A stretch of DNA of 6,123 nucleotides from Sulfurospirillum sp. (GCA_003978455.1 QNZT01000190.1:1-6123); one strand, 5' to 3'. Shown: positions 1-5,822, counted from the stretch's first letter. The notes: generated by a model from the letters alone, not told the origin. Numbers and translations: made by a program.

Positions 1-90
1 AAAGGGGAAGTGGTGATCGTGGACGGTAACTTCGGTATCCAGATCACGGAGATCGGCACACAAAGAGAACGGCTTTCACAGATCAGATAG
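1..90 (+). CDS. fliN: FliN, flagellar motor switch protein (C-terminal end only)
   Basis: The window opens inside a reading frame that ends with TAG at 88-90; 29 residues are visible. They contain GEVVIVDGNFGIQITEI followed by an ERL-type tail, which matches the end of the SpoA domain of FliN (the E. coli protein has GEVVVV...YGVRITDI...ER in the same place). FliN forms the lower ring of the cytoplasmic C-ring and takes part in torque generation, switching and export-substrate docking. The 5' part is outside the window, so the length and start cannot be judged, and a FliY-type fusion cannot be excluded. Its flagellar role fits the sigma-28-controlled chemoreceptor further right. The next gene starts 39 bases downstream on the same strand and could be co-transcribed. 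Confidence 0.82.
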   Translation, partial: KGEVVIVDGNFGIQITEIGTQRERLSQIR

Positions 91-129
91 CACTTTTTTC
101 TTTAAACTCTTTTTCGCTACCGTTGCATC

Positions 130-1146
130 ATGAAAAAAATATTAGTAGCCATGAGCGGCGGTGTGGACTCTACAGTCGTCGCCTATCTTTTACAAAAAGA
201 GGGGTTTCATGTAGAGGGTGTTTACATGAAGCTGCACGACAATCCCCCCTACCATGCAAAAAATATCGCCAATGTCGAAAAAGTCGCAGAATATCTGGGG
301 ATCAGACACCATATCCTCGATCTGGGAGATCGTTTCAGCGAAGCGGTCTTTATGCCCTTTGTCGAAACCTATAAAAGCGGACTGACACCCAATCCCTGCG
401 TACTCTGCAACCGCAATATCAAACTGGGAGCACTGCTGGAGTTTGCCCAATCAAAGGGATTCGACTACCTCGCTACCGGTCACTATGCACAGATCAAGGA
501 GGGATTTATCTATGAAGCGGTGGATAAAAGCAAAGATCAGAGCTACTTTCTGAGCAATGTCAAAAAAGAGGCGCTCGACAAAGTGATCTTTCCGCTGGGC
601 AAACGTTTCAAAAGCGATGTCAAACAGATCGCGGCGGAGATCCCCGTACTCAAGAGTATCGCCACACAAAAAGAGAGTACGGAGATCTGCTTTGTCGAGG
701 AGAGCTATCTTGATGTCCTCAAGGAACATACAGAGATCGACCTTCCCGGAGATGTGGTCGATACCGAAGGCAACGTCATCGGCAGGCACCGCGGTTATAT
801 GCACTATACCATCGGACAGCGGCGCGGTTTTACACTCAAAGTCGCACACGATCCACACTATGTGATCGACATCGACGCGGCAAACAACCGGATTGTCGTA
901 GGTCTGAGAGAGGCACTCGATACAGAGCGTTTTACAACGAAAGAACTCAATATGTTCATACCCGAAAAATCATTTGAAGCCTATGTCAAGATCCGTTACA
1001 GAAGTCAGAAGACACCCTGCCGGGTGGAGATAAAAGAGGATAGCGCAGAAGTGGAACTGTTGCAGAAAGTCCAGGGACTCGCCCCCGGACAAGCCGCCGT
1101 CTTTTACGACAACGAAAAGGTTCTGGGATCGGGGTGGATTATTTAG
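130..1146 (+). CDS. mnmA: MnmA, tRNA-specific 2-thiouridylase
   Basis: This 338-residue cytoplasmic enzyme thiolates the wobble uridine (U34) of tRNA-Lys, -Glu and -Gln. It adenylates C2 and replaces the oxygen with sulfur. The PP-loop SGGVDS is at residues 9-14, directly after the start, which fixes the start codon. PNPCVLCN is at 87-94 and ATGHY at 115-119. ESTEICFV (183-189 region) carries the second catalytic cysteine, C187; C93 aligns with E. coli Cys102. DQSYFL is at 136-141 and the GYMHYTIGQRRG tRNA-binding/central-domain motif follows, then a C-terminal beta-barrel ending near RYRS..TPC and GQAAVFYD. The length fits the compact Campylobacterota form (E. coli about 368). C90 stands where E. 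coli has Asp99. No Shine-Dalgarno sequence is visible upstream. The stop codon overlaps the end of the convergent chemoreceptor gene. Confidence 0.97.
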   Translation: MKKILVAMSGGVDSTVVAYLLQKEGFHVEGVYMKLHDNPPYHAKNIANVEKVAEYLGIRHHILDLGDRFSEAVFMPFVETYKSGLTPNPCVLCNRNIKLGALLEFAQSKGFDYLATGHYAQIKEGFIYEAVDKSKDQSYFLSNVKKEALDKVIFPLGKRFKSDVKQIAAEIPVLKSIATQKESTEICFVEESYLDVLKEHTEIDLPGDVVDTEGNVIGRHRGYMHYTIGQRRGFTLKVAHDPHYVIDIDAANNRIVVGLREALDTERFTTKELNMFIPEKSFEAYVKIRYRSQKTPCRVEIKEDSAEVELLQKVQGLAPGQAAVFYDNEKVLGSGWII

Positions 1147-2254
1147 CGTGTACTTTCTGAACAGCGTGCAGCAATACTTCAAATCCCTCTTTGCTTGATT
1201 GCTCCACACTTTTGAAGTAGGCAAGCCCTTTTTTGTGAGACTCTCCATCCTCTTTTGAAAACTCTTCTATCGCCTTTTTGAGGCTTCTGTGGACATTAGT
1301 ATGCTCTTTATGGACATCGGAAACCGCTTTTTTCTCGGAAGAGAGGAGACTCTTTTCGATAGAGTGGAACCATTTTCCGAAACGGCAGCTGTTTTCATCG
1401 ACGATATCGACTTTCTCTCCCCGGAGTGCCGCTTTGTAACCGGTCAGCTTCAGAAGGATATGGTCTATTTTACCGTTGGAAACGTTGATTTCATCGGTTA
1501 CACTCACTGTGTTGTCGGTAATCTTCTGTGAGTTCTCATAGAGATAGTTGACATTTTCCCTGAATGCGCCCAGTACATCGATGATCTTCATAGACTCATT
1601 CCCGAATGTCTCGGAGATTTGCATCATCGTATTGGAGTTTTGTTTCAGTCCGCTGATGTTGATCTCCACTTCCTGTGTCGCTTTTTGGGTGCGTTCCGCA
1701 AGCTTTCGTACCTCATCGGCAACCACCGCGAAACCGCGTCCATGCTCACCTGCACGTGCCGCTTCGATAGCAGCATTGAGTGCCAGCAGGTTGGTCTGAT
1801 CCGAAATATCCTTGATCAGATTGATAATCTCAGCGATAGAGTTTACGGAGTCGTTCAACGCCGAAGAGTCGTCACGAAGCTGCTCTGTGTACTGCTGGAT
1901 ATTTTCGACAGAACCTTCGATCACACCTGTCTGCGACTCTACTTCACTAACCCTCTGGAGGGTCTTGTCGTTGAGGGCGTTGATGTTGTTGAGCATAAAG
2001 AGATTTTCCTCGATGGTATTTTGTAAAAACTTTACACCATCTTCGTAACTGGTCAGCAAAGTATCTATAAGCCCTTCTTTGGTTTTATCTATCTCCTCTT
2101 TATCACCCTCCTGATAGTAGTGCAGTGTACTCTGCAACTGCGCAATCTGATCTTTCAGCTGACGGTTTTCCTCTTCAAGCATCTCGATACGTGAACTATC
2201 CTGACCTTGTACATGGTTGTATGAAGATCGCTTTGTCGTAATTCTTCCAAACAT
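1139..2254 (-). CDS. Soluble methyl-accepting chemotaxis protein with C-terminal CZB zinc-binding domain
   Basis: This 371-residue receptor has no signal peptide or membrane segment, so it should be cytoplasmic. Residues ~20-50 are a charged, leucine-spaced coiled coil. The MCP signalling hairpin spans ~60-262, and its tip at ~151-190 contains the conserved DQTNLLALNAAIEAARAGE and GFAVVADEVRKLAE segments that contact CheA and CheW. Residues ~263-330 fit a CZB domain: H265, C290 (in CRFGKW), H318 and H322 have the spacing of the 3-His/1-Cys zinc site known from DgcZ and Helicobacter TlpD. In TlpD this domain senses oxidants such as HOCl; a redox or zinc input here is inference. AGGAG lies 8 bases before the ATG, and a sigma-28 promoter lies just upstream, so expression should follow flagellar assembly. 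The 3' end overlaps mnmA by 8 bases. Confidence 0.93.
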   Translation of the reverse strand: MFGRITTKRSSYNHVQGQDSSRIEMLEEENRQLKDQIAQLQSTLHYYQEGDKEEIDKTKEGLIDTLLTSYEDGVKFLQNTIEENLFMLNNINALNDKTLQRVSEVESQTGVIEGSVENIQQYTEQLRDDSSALNDSVNSIAEIINLIKDISDQTNLLALNAAIEAARAGEHGRGFAVVADEVRKLAERTQKATQEVEINISGLKQNSNTMMQISETFGNESMKIIDVLGAFRENVNYLYENSQKITDNTVSVTDEINVSNGKIDHILLKLTGYKAALRGEKVDIVDENSCRFGKWFHSIEKSLLSSEKKAVSDVHKEHTNVHRSLKKAIEEFSKEDGESHKKGLAYFKSVEQSSKEGFEVLLHAVQKVHAK

Positions 2255-2286
2255 ATTGAATTCTCCTGATATTGTAAATTACCTCT

Positions 2287-2313
2287 ATATCGGCAAAAAG
2301 AAAATATCTTTTA
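2287..2313 (-). promoter_or_regulatory. Sigma-28 (FliA) flagellar promoter for the CZB chemoreceptor
   Basis: Read on the minus strand, TAAA (2313-2310) is followed by exactly 15 bases and then GCCGATAT (2294-2287). This fits the established sigma-28 pattern TAAA-N15-GCCGATAA, with one mismatch in the -10 octamer; CGATAT-type -10 elements are also known for Campylobacter and Helicobacter FliA. A transcript starting near 2280 would have a leader of about 26 nucleotides containing the AGGAG at 2267-2263. The element sits in the 65-base gap after the lipoprotein stop codon, so the receptor can be transcribed independently. Confidence 0.85.
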
Positions 2314-2319
2314 GAAAGA

Positions 2320-2739
2320 CTATCTTTTCAGATTGAGATCATCGTACATTCTCTCTACAAGCACCATCATATCTTCGGGATGAAACACACCGTGATACTC
2401 CTGCTGTGTCATATAGAGAGGATGCATCTGCCGTAAAAGCCTGATCTTCATGAAGCCGTCATATGTCGCATCGTAAGTACAGGTAAGCGGGTTGTTACAG
2501 TGCTTTGGGTATTTTGCCGCTTCCGCTTCCAGCGTGTACAGCGCTCTGTCGGTCACCCCGATACCCTCTTGATACAGCAGTTTGGTCAAGCTGCGGCGCA
2601 GTTTCGGATCGGTGACGGAGAGCCTGACACTTTTGATCTCGGCACCCCTTACGGATGTGTCAAAAACCCGGGTAAAATGCTTCTCTTCACAACCAAAGAG
2701 GAGTATCATCAGCAGCAGTACAAAAGATAGATAACGCAC
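2320..2739 (-). CDS. Small lipoprotein of unknown function
   Basis: The 139-residue product starts with a short basic N-terminus and a hydrophobic stretch (residues 4-15), then LFGC with C17 as the likely lipidated cysteine. A type II signal peptide is therefore well supported, and the mature protein should be anchored to an envelope membrane and face the periplasm. E18 and E19 follow the cysteine, which does not favour inner-membrane retention by the E. coli Asp+2 rule. The remaining ~120 residues are soluble and charged, with two further cysteines, C81 and C87 (HCNNPLTC), that could form a disulfide or bind a metal or haem. CxxCH is absent, so this is not a c-type cytochrome. I do not recognise the family. 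The start is GTG (2739-2737), chosen because AAGGA lies 9 bases before it; the nearby ATG at 2747 is out of frame. The gene lies upstream of the chemoreceptor on the same strand and could read into it. Confidence 0.8.
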   Translation of the reverse strand: MRYLSFVLLLMILLFGCEEKHFTRVFDTSVRGAEIKSVRLSVTDPKLRRSLTKLLYQEGIGVTDRALYTLEAEAAKYPKHCNNPLTCTYDATYDGFMKIRLLRQMHPLYMTQQEYHGVFHPEDMMVLVERMYDDLNLKR

Positions 2740-2748
2740 CGTTTCATT

Positions 2749-2753
2749 TCCTT
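2749..2753 (-). promoter_or_regulatory. Ribosome binding site fixing the GTG start of the lipoprotein gene
   Basis: The minus strand reads AAGGA here, 9 bases before the GTG at 2739. The only close ATG (2747-2745) overlaps the end of this motif with no usable spacing and is in another frame that stops after 12 codons, so GTG is the better start. Confidence 0.65.
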
Positions 2754-2776
2754 AAACTAAAAATCTAACTCAAATA

Positions 2777-2810
2777 TTTTGTATTTTCTTAGAAAGATTT
2801 TCGCTATAGT
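2777..2810 (+). promoter_or_regulatory. Probable sigma-70 promoter for the 48-residue peptide gene
   Basis: TATAGT (2805-2810), preceded by CGC, makes a good -10 element. There is no convincing -35 hexamer; instead short T-tracts recur at about 2777-2780, 2784-2789 and 2798-2801, the arrangement known for Campylobacterota housekeeping promoters. Transcription starting near 2817 would place the AAGGA at 2826-2830 in a leader of about 20 nucleotides. The call rests on motif reading only. Confidence 0.5.
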
Positions 2811-2825
2811 GCAAAAAACCAATGC

Positions 2826-2830
2826 AAGGA
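2826..2830 (+). promoter_or_regulatory. Ribosome binding site supporting the small ORF at 2838
   Basis: AAGGA lies 7 bases before the ATG at 2838, an optimal spacing. It is one of the main reasons to accept so short a gene. Confidence 0.65.
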
Positions 2831-2837
2831 TTATATC

Positions 2838-2984
2838 ATGAAAAGACCATTGATGCTGTTTATTATCACTGCTTTACTGATCATAGCAGGGGCTATGGCG
2901 TATCAGGCGTACACCCACGGCGCATTTAAAGGTGCACATGGTGTAAACACAGCACCTGAGCAGGATGTAGAGAGTATGAATTAA
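2838..2984 (+). CDS. Small single-span membrane or secreted peptide, 48 residues
   Basis: This frame encodes MKRPLMLFIITALLIIAGAM at its N-terminus, then a hydrophilic tail ending EQDVESMN. Residues 5-20 form one strongly hydrophobic helix after two basic residues, so the peptide is either anchored in the inner membrane with its tail in the periplasm, or is cleaved after AMA (residue 21) and released. The tail (22-48) has two histidines and no cysteines. Support for a real gene is the full set of signals around it: a TATAGT -10, AAGGA at 7-base spacing, ATG, TAA, and a hairpin starting directly at the stop codon. It runs divergently from the lipoprotein gene and convergently with the glycosylase gene. 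I do not recognise a family and assign no function. Confidence 0.68.
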   Translation: MKRPLMLFIITALLIIAGAMAYQAYTHGAFKGAHGVNTAPEQDVESMN

Positions 2985-3013
2985 AGAAGAGTTTCCCCAA
3001 AGGAGACTCTTTT
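2985..3013. terminator. Bidirectional hairpin terminator between convergent genes
   Basis: AAGAGTTTCC (2987-2996) pairs with GGAGACTCTT (3002-3011), with one G-T wobble and a 5-base loop. The plus-strand transcript then reads TT plus a few pyrimidines, and the minus-strand transcript reads CTTTAA. The T-tracts are short, so this is a moderate terminator. It begins at the stop of the 48-residue peptide gene and lies 37 bases past the stop of the glycosylase gene, so it may serve both. Confidence 0.65.
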
Positions 3014-3050
3014 CAACTATATCAAAATCAAATAACTATTTTAAACATCG

Positions 3051-3548
3051 CTACTTTAACGATACCTTCTCCAACAATACCTTTTCATAAATATCTTTTT
3101 TCTCCATAAAGCGCATCGCGGCGTATGCCGGTGAAGGCGACGGCAGAACTACAGTATCTATAGGCAATTTGCAATATTTTGTTGCATAGAGATGTGCCGC
3201 TTTCTGCCCTGTAAAGGCGATCAGACGGATAGTGGGATAGTTTTGCAGCAGTGCAGGGATATCATGAAGAGTGCAGTTTTTCAGGTTGCTGTCACTGGAA
3301 TTTTTACGCTCACACGAAGCAACGGTATCCCACAGACCGATCTTCGCTTTTTGCAAGAGTGCGATCTTCTCCTCCTCAGAGGCAACAGGCATCCGGTAGA
3401 GTTCATGAAGTATCTTCCAGAACTGGTTTCGTTTGTGTGCATAGTAAAAGTCATATTTAAATGAGTCGAGACTGGGAAATGTACCGAGTATCAACACTTC
3501 GGTATCGGGGAAAAGGATAGGATCGAAAGGGTGGGTGTAGCGTTTCAT
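3051..3548 (-). CDS. DNA glycosylase of the hypoxanthine-DNA glycosylase type (uracil-DNA glycosylase superfamily, family 6)
   Basis: The 165-residue protein fits the single-domain fold that removes deaminated bases, mainly hypoxanthine (from deoxyinosine), in base-excision repair. Visible family features are HPFDP at residues 6-10, VLILGTFPS at 18-26, YYAHKRNQFW at 35-44, GLWDT at 71-75, CERKNSSDSN at 79-88, AFTGQKA at 111-117 and LPSPSPAYA at 135-143. N41 corresponds to the asparagine reported as catalytic in the archaeal family 6 enzyme; the family lacks the GQDPY of classical Ung. The start is set by the family's usual MxxHPF beginning. No Shine-Dalgarno motif precedes it, and the dnaK terminator ends only 14 bases upstream, so expression may depend on read-through or on a promoter inside the end of dnaK. 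Substrate range (hypoxanthine versus uracil) cannot be read from sequence alone. Confidence 0.88.
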   Translation of the reverse strand: MKRYTHPFDPILFPDTEVLILGTFPSLDSFKYDFYYAHKRNQFWKILHELYRMPVASEEEKIALLQKAKIGLWDTVASCERKNSSDSNLKNCTLHDIPALLQNYPTIRLIAFTGQKAAHLYATKYCKLPIDTVVLPSPSPAYAAMRFMEKKDIYEKVLLEKVSLK

Positions 3549-3562
3549 GAAGAGAGATTAGA

Positions 3563-3592
3563 AAACAAAAAAGCCGGGGCTTTCCCGGCTTT
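3563..3592 (-). terminator. Rho-independent terminator of dnaK
   Basis: On the minus strand, AAAGCCGGG (3592-3584) and CCCGGCTTT (3578-3570) form a perfect 9-bp GC-rich stem with a 5-base loop, followed by a T-rich run (TTTTTTGTTTT counting the end of the stem). It begins 21 bases after the dnaK stop codon and looks strong. Confidence 0.92.
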
Positions 3593-3612
3593 ACATTTGA
3601 AGCAAAAGCAGA

Positions 3613-5505
3613 TTACTCTACTTCCGCATCGATGACATCATCGTCACCGCCTTTGTTTGCACCGCCTCCGGCTTGCTCACCGCCGGCTGCACCGCCTTGC
3701 TCTTTCTGATATGCCGCTTCTGCAAGTTTGTGGCTCGCATCGGTCAGCTCTTTGACTTTCGCATCGATCTGCTCTTTGGTGACACTCTCGTTTTTGAGCA
3801 ACTCTTTGAGGTCGTTGAGCAATCCTTCGATTTTGCTTCTCTCGGCAGGATCGACTTTGTCACCGAGATCGCTCAGAGATTTTTCAGTCTGGTGTACCAG
3901 TGCATCCGCCTGGTTTTTCGCTTCGACGAGTTCTTTACGCTTCTCATCTTCGGCTTTGTGCGCTTCGGCATCCTGCACCATCTTCTGGATCTCCTCTTCA
4001 CTCAGTCCTGACGAACCGGTGATCTTGATCTGCTGCTCTTTACCGCTTGCTTTGTCTTTCGCGCTGACAGTCAAGATACCGTTTGCATCGATGTCAAATG
4101 TAACTTCGATTTGCGGTACACCTCTTGGTGCAGGCGGAATACCTTCCAGGTTGAACTGACCGAGTGATTTGTTGTCTTTGGCAAACTCACGCTCACCCTG
4201 CACGACATGGATCGTAACCGCAGGCTGGTTGTCTTCCGCAGTCGAGAATGTCTGTGTCTTCTTGACCGGAATCGTCGTACCTTTTTCGATCACTTTGGTA
4301 GTCACGCCACCCAGTGTTTCGATACCCAGACTCAGCGGTGTCACATCCAGCAACAATACATCCTTGACATCACCTTTGATAACCGCACCCTGGATCGCAG
4401 CACCAATCGCAACAACTTCGTCAGGGTTGACAGACTTGTTCAACTCTTTGCCGAAGAAGTTTTTGACTTTCTCCTGTACCATAGGAATACGGGTAGAACC
4501 ACCGACCATGACGATCTCTTTGATATCGCTTTTAGAGACACCCGCATCTTTAAGTACCTCTTCGATTTTGGTGATCGTCTCATCTACCAGATCTTCGATC
4601 AGAGACTCGAACTTCGCTCTGGTGATCTTTTTGACCAAGTGTTTCGGACCGCTCGCATCGGCTGTGATAAACGGCAGGTTGATCTCTGTCTCAGTTGCAG
4701 AAGAGAGCTCTTTTTTTGCATTTTCAGCCGCTTCCTTCAATCTCTGAAGCGCCATGACATCGCCTTTGAGGTCGATACCTGTCTCTTTTTTGAACTCTTC
4801 AACCAGCCAGTCGATCAGTCTGTTGTCGAAGTCGTCACCACCGAGGAACGCATTACCGCCTGTCGCCAGTACTTCGACGACATTGTCACCTGTCTCCAGA
4901 ACAGTAACGTCAAATGTACCACCACCGAGGTCATAGACACAGATCTGCTCTGCCTCTTTCTTATCCAGACCGTACGCCAGTGCCGCAGCGGTCGGTTCGT
5001 TGATGATTCTGACGACATTCAGACCTGCGATTGTACCCGCTTCCTGAGTCGCTTTTCTCTGGCTATCGTTGAAGTATGCCGGTACAGTGATGACTACGTC
5101 GGTCACTGTGCTACCAAGATAGGCTTCTGCATCTTCTTTAAGCTTGGTCAGTACTTTTGCTGAGATCTCCTGCGGTGTATAGGTCTTACCATCCACTTCG
5201 ATCGCACAAGCACCGTTTCTATCCACAACGTGATAAGGCAATCTCTTTTTCGCCTCTTCCGCTACAGACTCGTTACACATCAGACCCATGATTCTCTTGA
5301 TAGAGTAGATGGTTTTTTCAGGGTTTGTCACCATCTGTCTTTTTGCCGGATCACCGACAAGCACTTCGCCTTTGTCCGTAAACGCGACAATAGAAGGGGT
5401 TGTATTTTTACCCTCTTTGTTCGGGATTACTTTCGCTTCACCACCCTCATATACAGCCACACAAGAGTTGGTTGTTCCTAAATCTATACCTATTACTTTA
5501 CTCAT
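3613..5505 (-). CDS. dnaK: DnaK, Hsp70 molecular chaperone
   Basis: This complete 630-residue Hsp70 binds exposed hydrophobic segments of client proteins in an ATP cycle driven by DnaJ and GrpE. The nucleotide-binding domain (1-~380) has IGIDLGTTNSCVAV at 5-18 (phosphate 1), the VITVPAYFND region at 138-147, YDLGGGTFDV at 191-200 (phosphate 2) and VMVGGSTRIP at 332-341. The interdomain linker VLLLDV is at 383-388. The substrate-binding beta domain is ~390-500 and the helical lid ~501-600. A Gly/Ala-rich tail (604-620) leads to the acidic end DDDVIDAEVE. AGGAG lies 7 bases before the ATG. No CIRCE repeat or promoter is visible directly upstream, as expected for an internal gene of an hrcA-grpE-dnaK operon, but only the last codons of grpE remain before the sequence changes. 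A strong terminator follows. Confidence 0.98.
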   Translation of the reverse strand: MSKVIGIDLGTTNSCVAVYEGGEAKVIPNKEGKNTTPSIVAFTDKGEVLVGDPAKRQMVTNPEKTIYSIKRIMGLMCNESVAEEAKKRLPYHVVDRNGACAIEVDGKTYTPQEISAKVLTKLKEDAEAYLGSTVTDVVITVPAYFNDSQRKATQEAGTIAGLNVVRIINEPTAAALAYGLDKKEAEQICVYDLGGGTFDVTVLETGDNVVEVLATGGNAFLGGDDFDNRLIDWLVEEFKKETGIDLKGDVMALQRLKEAAENAKKELSSATETEINLPFITADASGPKHLVKKITRAKFESLIEDLVDETITKIEEVLKDAGVSKSDIKEIVMVGGSTRIPMVQEKVKNFFGKELNKSVNPDEVVAIGAAIQGAVIKGDVKDVLLLDVTPLSLGIETLGGVTTKVIEKGTTIPVKKTQTFSTAEDNQPAVTIHVVQGEREFAKDNKSLGQFNLEGIPPAPRGVPQIEVTFDIDANGILTVSAKDKASGKEQQIKITGSSGLSEEEIQKMVQDAEAHKAEDEKRKELVEAKNQADALVHQTEKSLSDLGDKVDPAERSKIEGLLNDLKELLKNESVTKEQIDAKVKELTDASHKLAEAAYQKEQGGAAGGEQAGGGANKGGDDDVIDAEVE

Positions 5506-5539
5506 TTTCTATCTCCTTATTATTTTCGTTTAAATTTTT

Positions 5540-5587
5540 TTAGTTGGATATTGAAACCATCGCCGGTCTCAATACTCTGTCTTTGAA
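5540..5587 (-). pseudogene. grpE: 3' fragment of grpE (last ~14-15 codons)
   Basis: Reading the minus strand into dnaK, the frame ending in TAA at 5542-5540 gives KDRVLRPAMVSISN, the characteristic end of GrpE, the DnaK nucleotide-exchange factor (the family ends with a DRVLRPA-V-V/I segment). The stop lies 34 bases before the dnaK ATG, the expected grpE-dnaK spacing. Further upstream in this frame (beyond about 5590) the translation no longer resembles GrpE; it is the antisense of the herA fragment. grpE is therefore cut after its final ~15 codons, either by a rearrangement or, more likely, by an assembly join. Confidence is in the identity of the fragment, not in its being a decayed gene of a living genome. 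Confidence 0.72.
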
Positions 5588-5822
5588 TACAAAGATTATC
5601 TTGGGCAATGAGATGAAGCAGGAACGACAGGCAATAATTGAAAGTGCTTCACAGGATCTGTCCGAAGACGACAGAAACATAGCCAGCCTAGACAAGGGTG
5701 AAGCAATAATTTCTAGTATCTTTGTTCCATTTGCCATACCGATTAAAATTCCGTTGTTTGATGATTTGGTAAAACGCCAAGGTAATCCAAAACAAAATCA
5801 AACAAAAACTAAGGTTTTCTAG
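5544..5822 (+). CDS. herA: C-terminal fragment of HerA-type hexameric DNA translocase/helicase
   Basis: The open frame runs from just after a TAG at 5541-5543 to TAG at 5820-5822. From about 5580 it matches the end of HerA/FtsK-type ATPases: SLNTKIIL, then ERQAIIESASQDLS and the closing segment DKGEAIISSIFVPFAIPIKI. HerA pumps DNA into the NurA nuclease and works with Mre11-Rad50 in archaeal DNA-end resection. Full HerA is roughly 500 residues; only about 79 are present here and the Walker A and B motifs are missing, so the fragment cannot be active. The first ~12 codons (5544-5579) are the antisense of the grpE end, and the TTG at 5544 is not a true start. The stop codon abuts the mre11 ATG, the tight linkage typical of archaeal herA-mre11 operons. 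AT-rich codons and the stretch at 5761-5820 (18 of 60 GC) set it apart from the left side. Confidence 0.7.
   Translation: MDIETIAGLNTLSLNTKIILGNEMKQERQAIIESASQDLSEDDRNIASLDKGEAIISSIFVPFAIPIKIPLFDDLVKRQGNPKQNQTKTKVF
5580..5590. other. Breakpoint: grpE (left) joined to herA (right)
   Basis: Bases to the left encode GrpE on the minus strand; bases to the right encode HerA on the plus strand. The 8 bases TCTTTGAA (5580-5587) are compatible with both reading frames, so they may be the shared word at which two sequences were joined. No insertion sequence, terminal repeat, integrase, tRNA or attachment site is visible. GC content and codon use change across this point. Confidence 0.7.

Noticed and set aside
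1619..2026. A 135-codon plus-strand frame opposite the chemoreceptor.
   Set aside because: It lies fully inside the well-supported receptor gene, whose MCP tip and CZB motifs are unmistakable; the antisense frame shows no motif or start signal.
2745..2747. ATG on the minus strand as the start of the lipoprotein gene.
   Set aside because: It is out of frame with the lipoprotein and reaches a stop after 12 codons. The GTG at 2739 is in frame and correctly spaced from AAGGA.
4207..5163. A 318-codon open frame on the plus strand opposite dnaK, plus other long antisense frames at 3728-4159 and 4169-4747.
   Set aside because: They lie entirely within dnaK on the opposite strand, have no ribosome binding sites or family motifs, and have compositions typical of translated antisense of a strongly coding gene.
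5506..5540. CIRCE/HrcA operator or heat-shock promoter directly before dnaK.
   Set aside because: No TTAGCACTC-type inverted repeat is present. The gap looks like an ordinary grpE-dnaK intergenic region with a ribosome binding site.
5544..5546. TTG as a genuine start for a small protein upstream of mre11.
   Set aside because: No ribosome binding site precedes it, the first ~12 codons are antisense of grpE, and the remainder aligns only with the very end of HerA. It is a truncated gene, not a short one.
5540..5737. A 65-codon minus-strand frame as an independent gene upstream of dnaK.
   Set aside because: Only its last ~15 codons are real (GrpE end). The rest is antisense to the herA fragment across the breakpoint.
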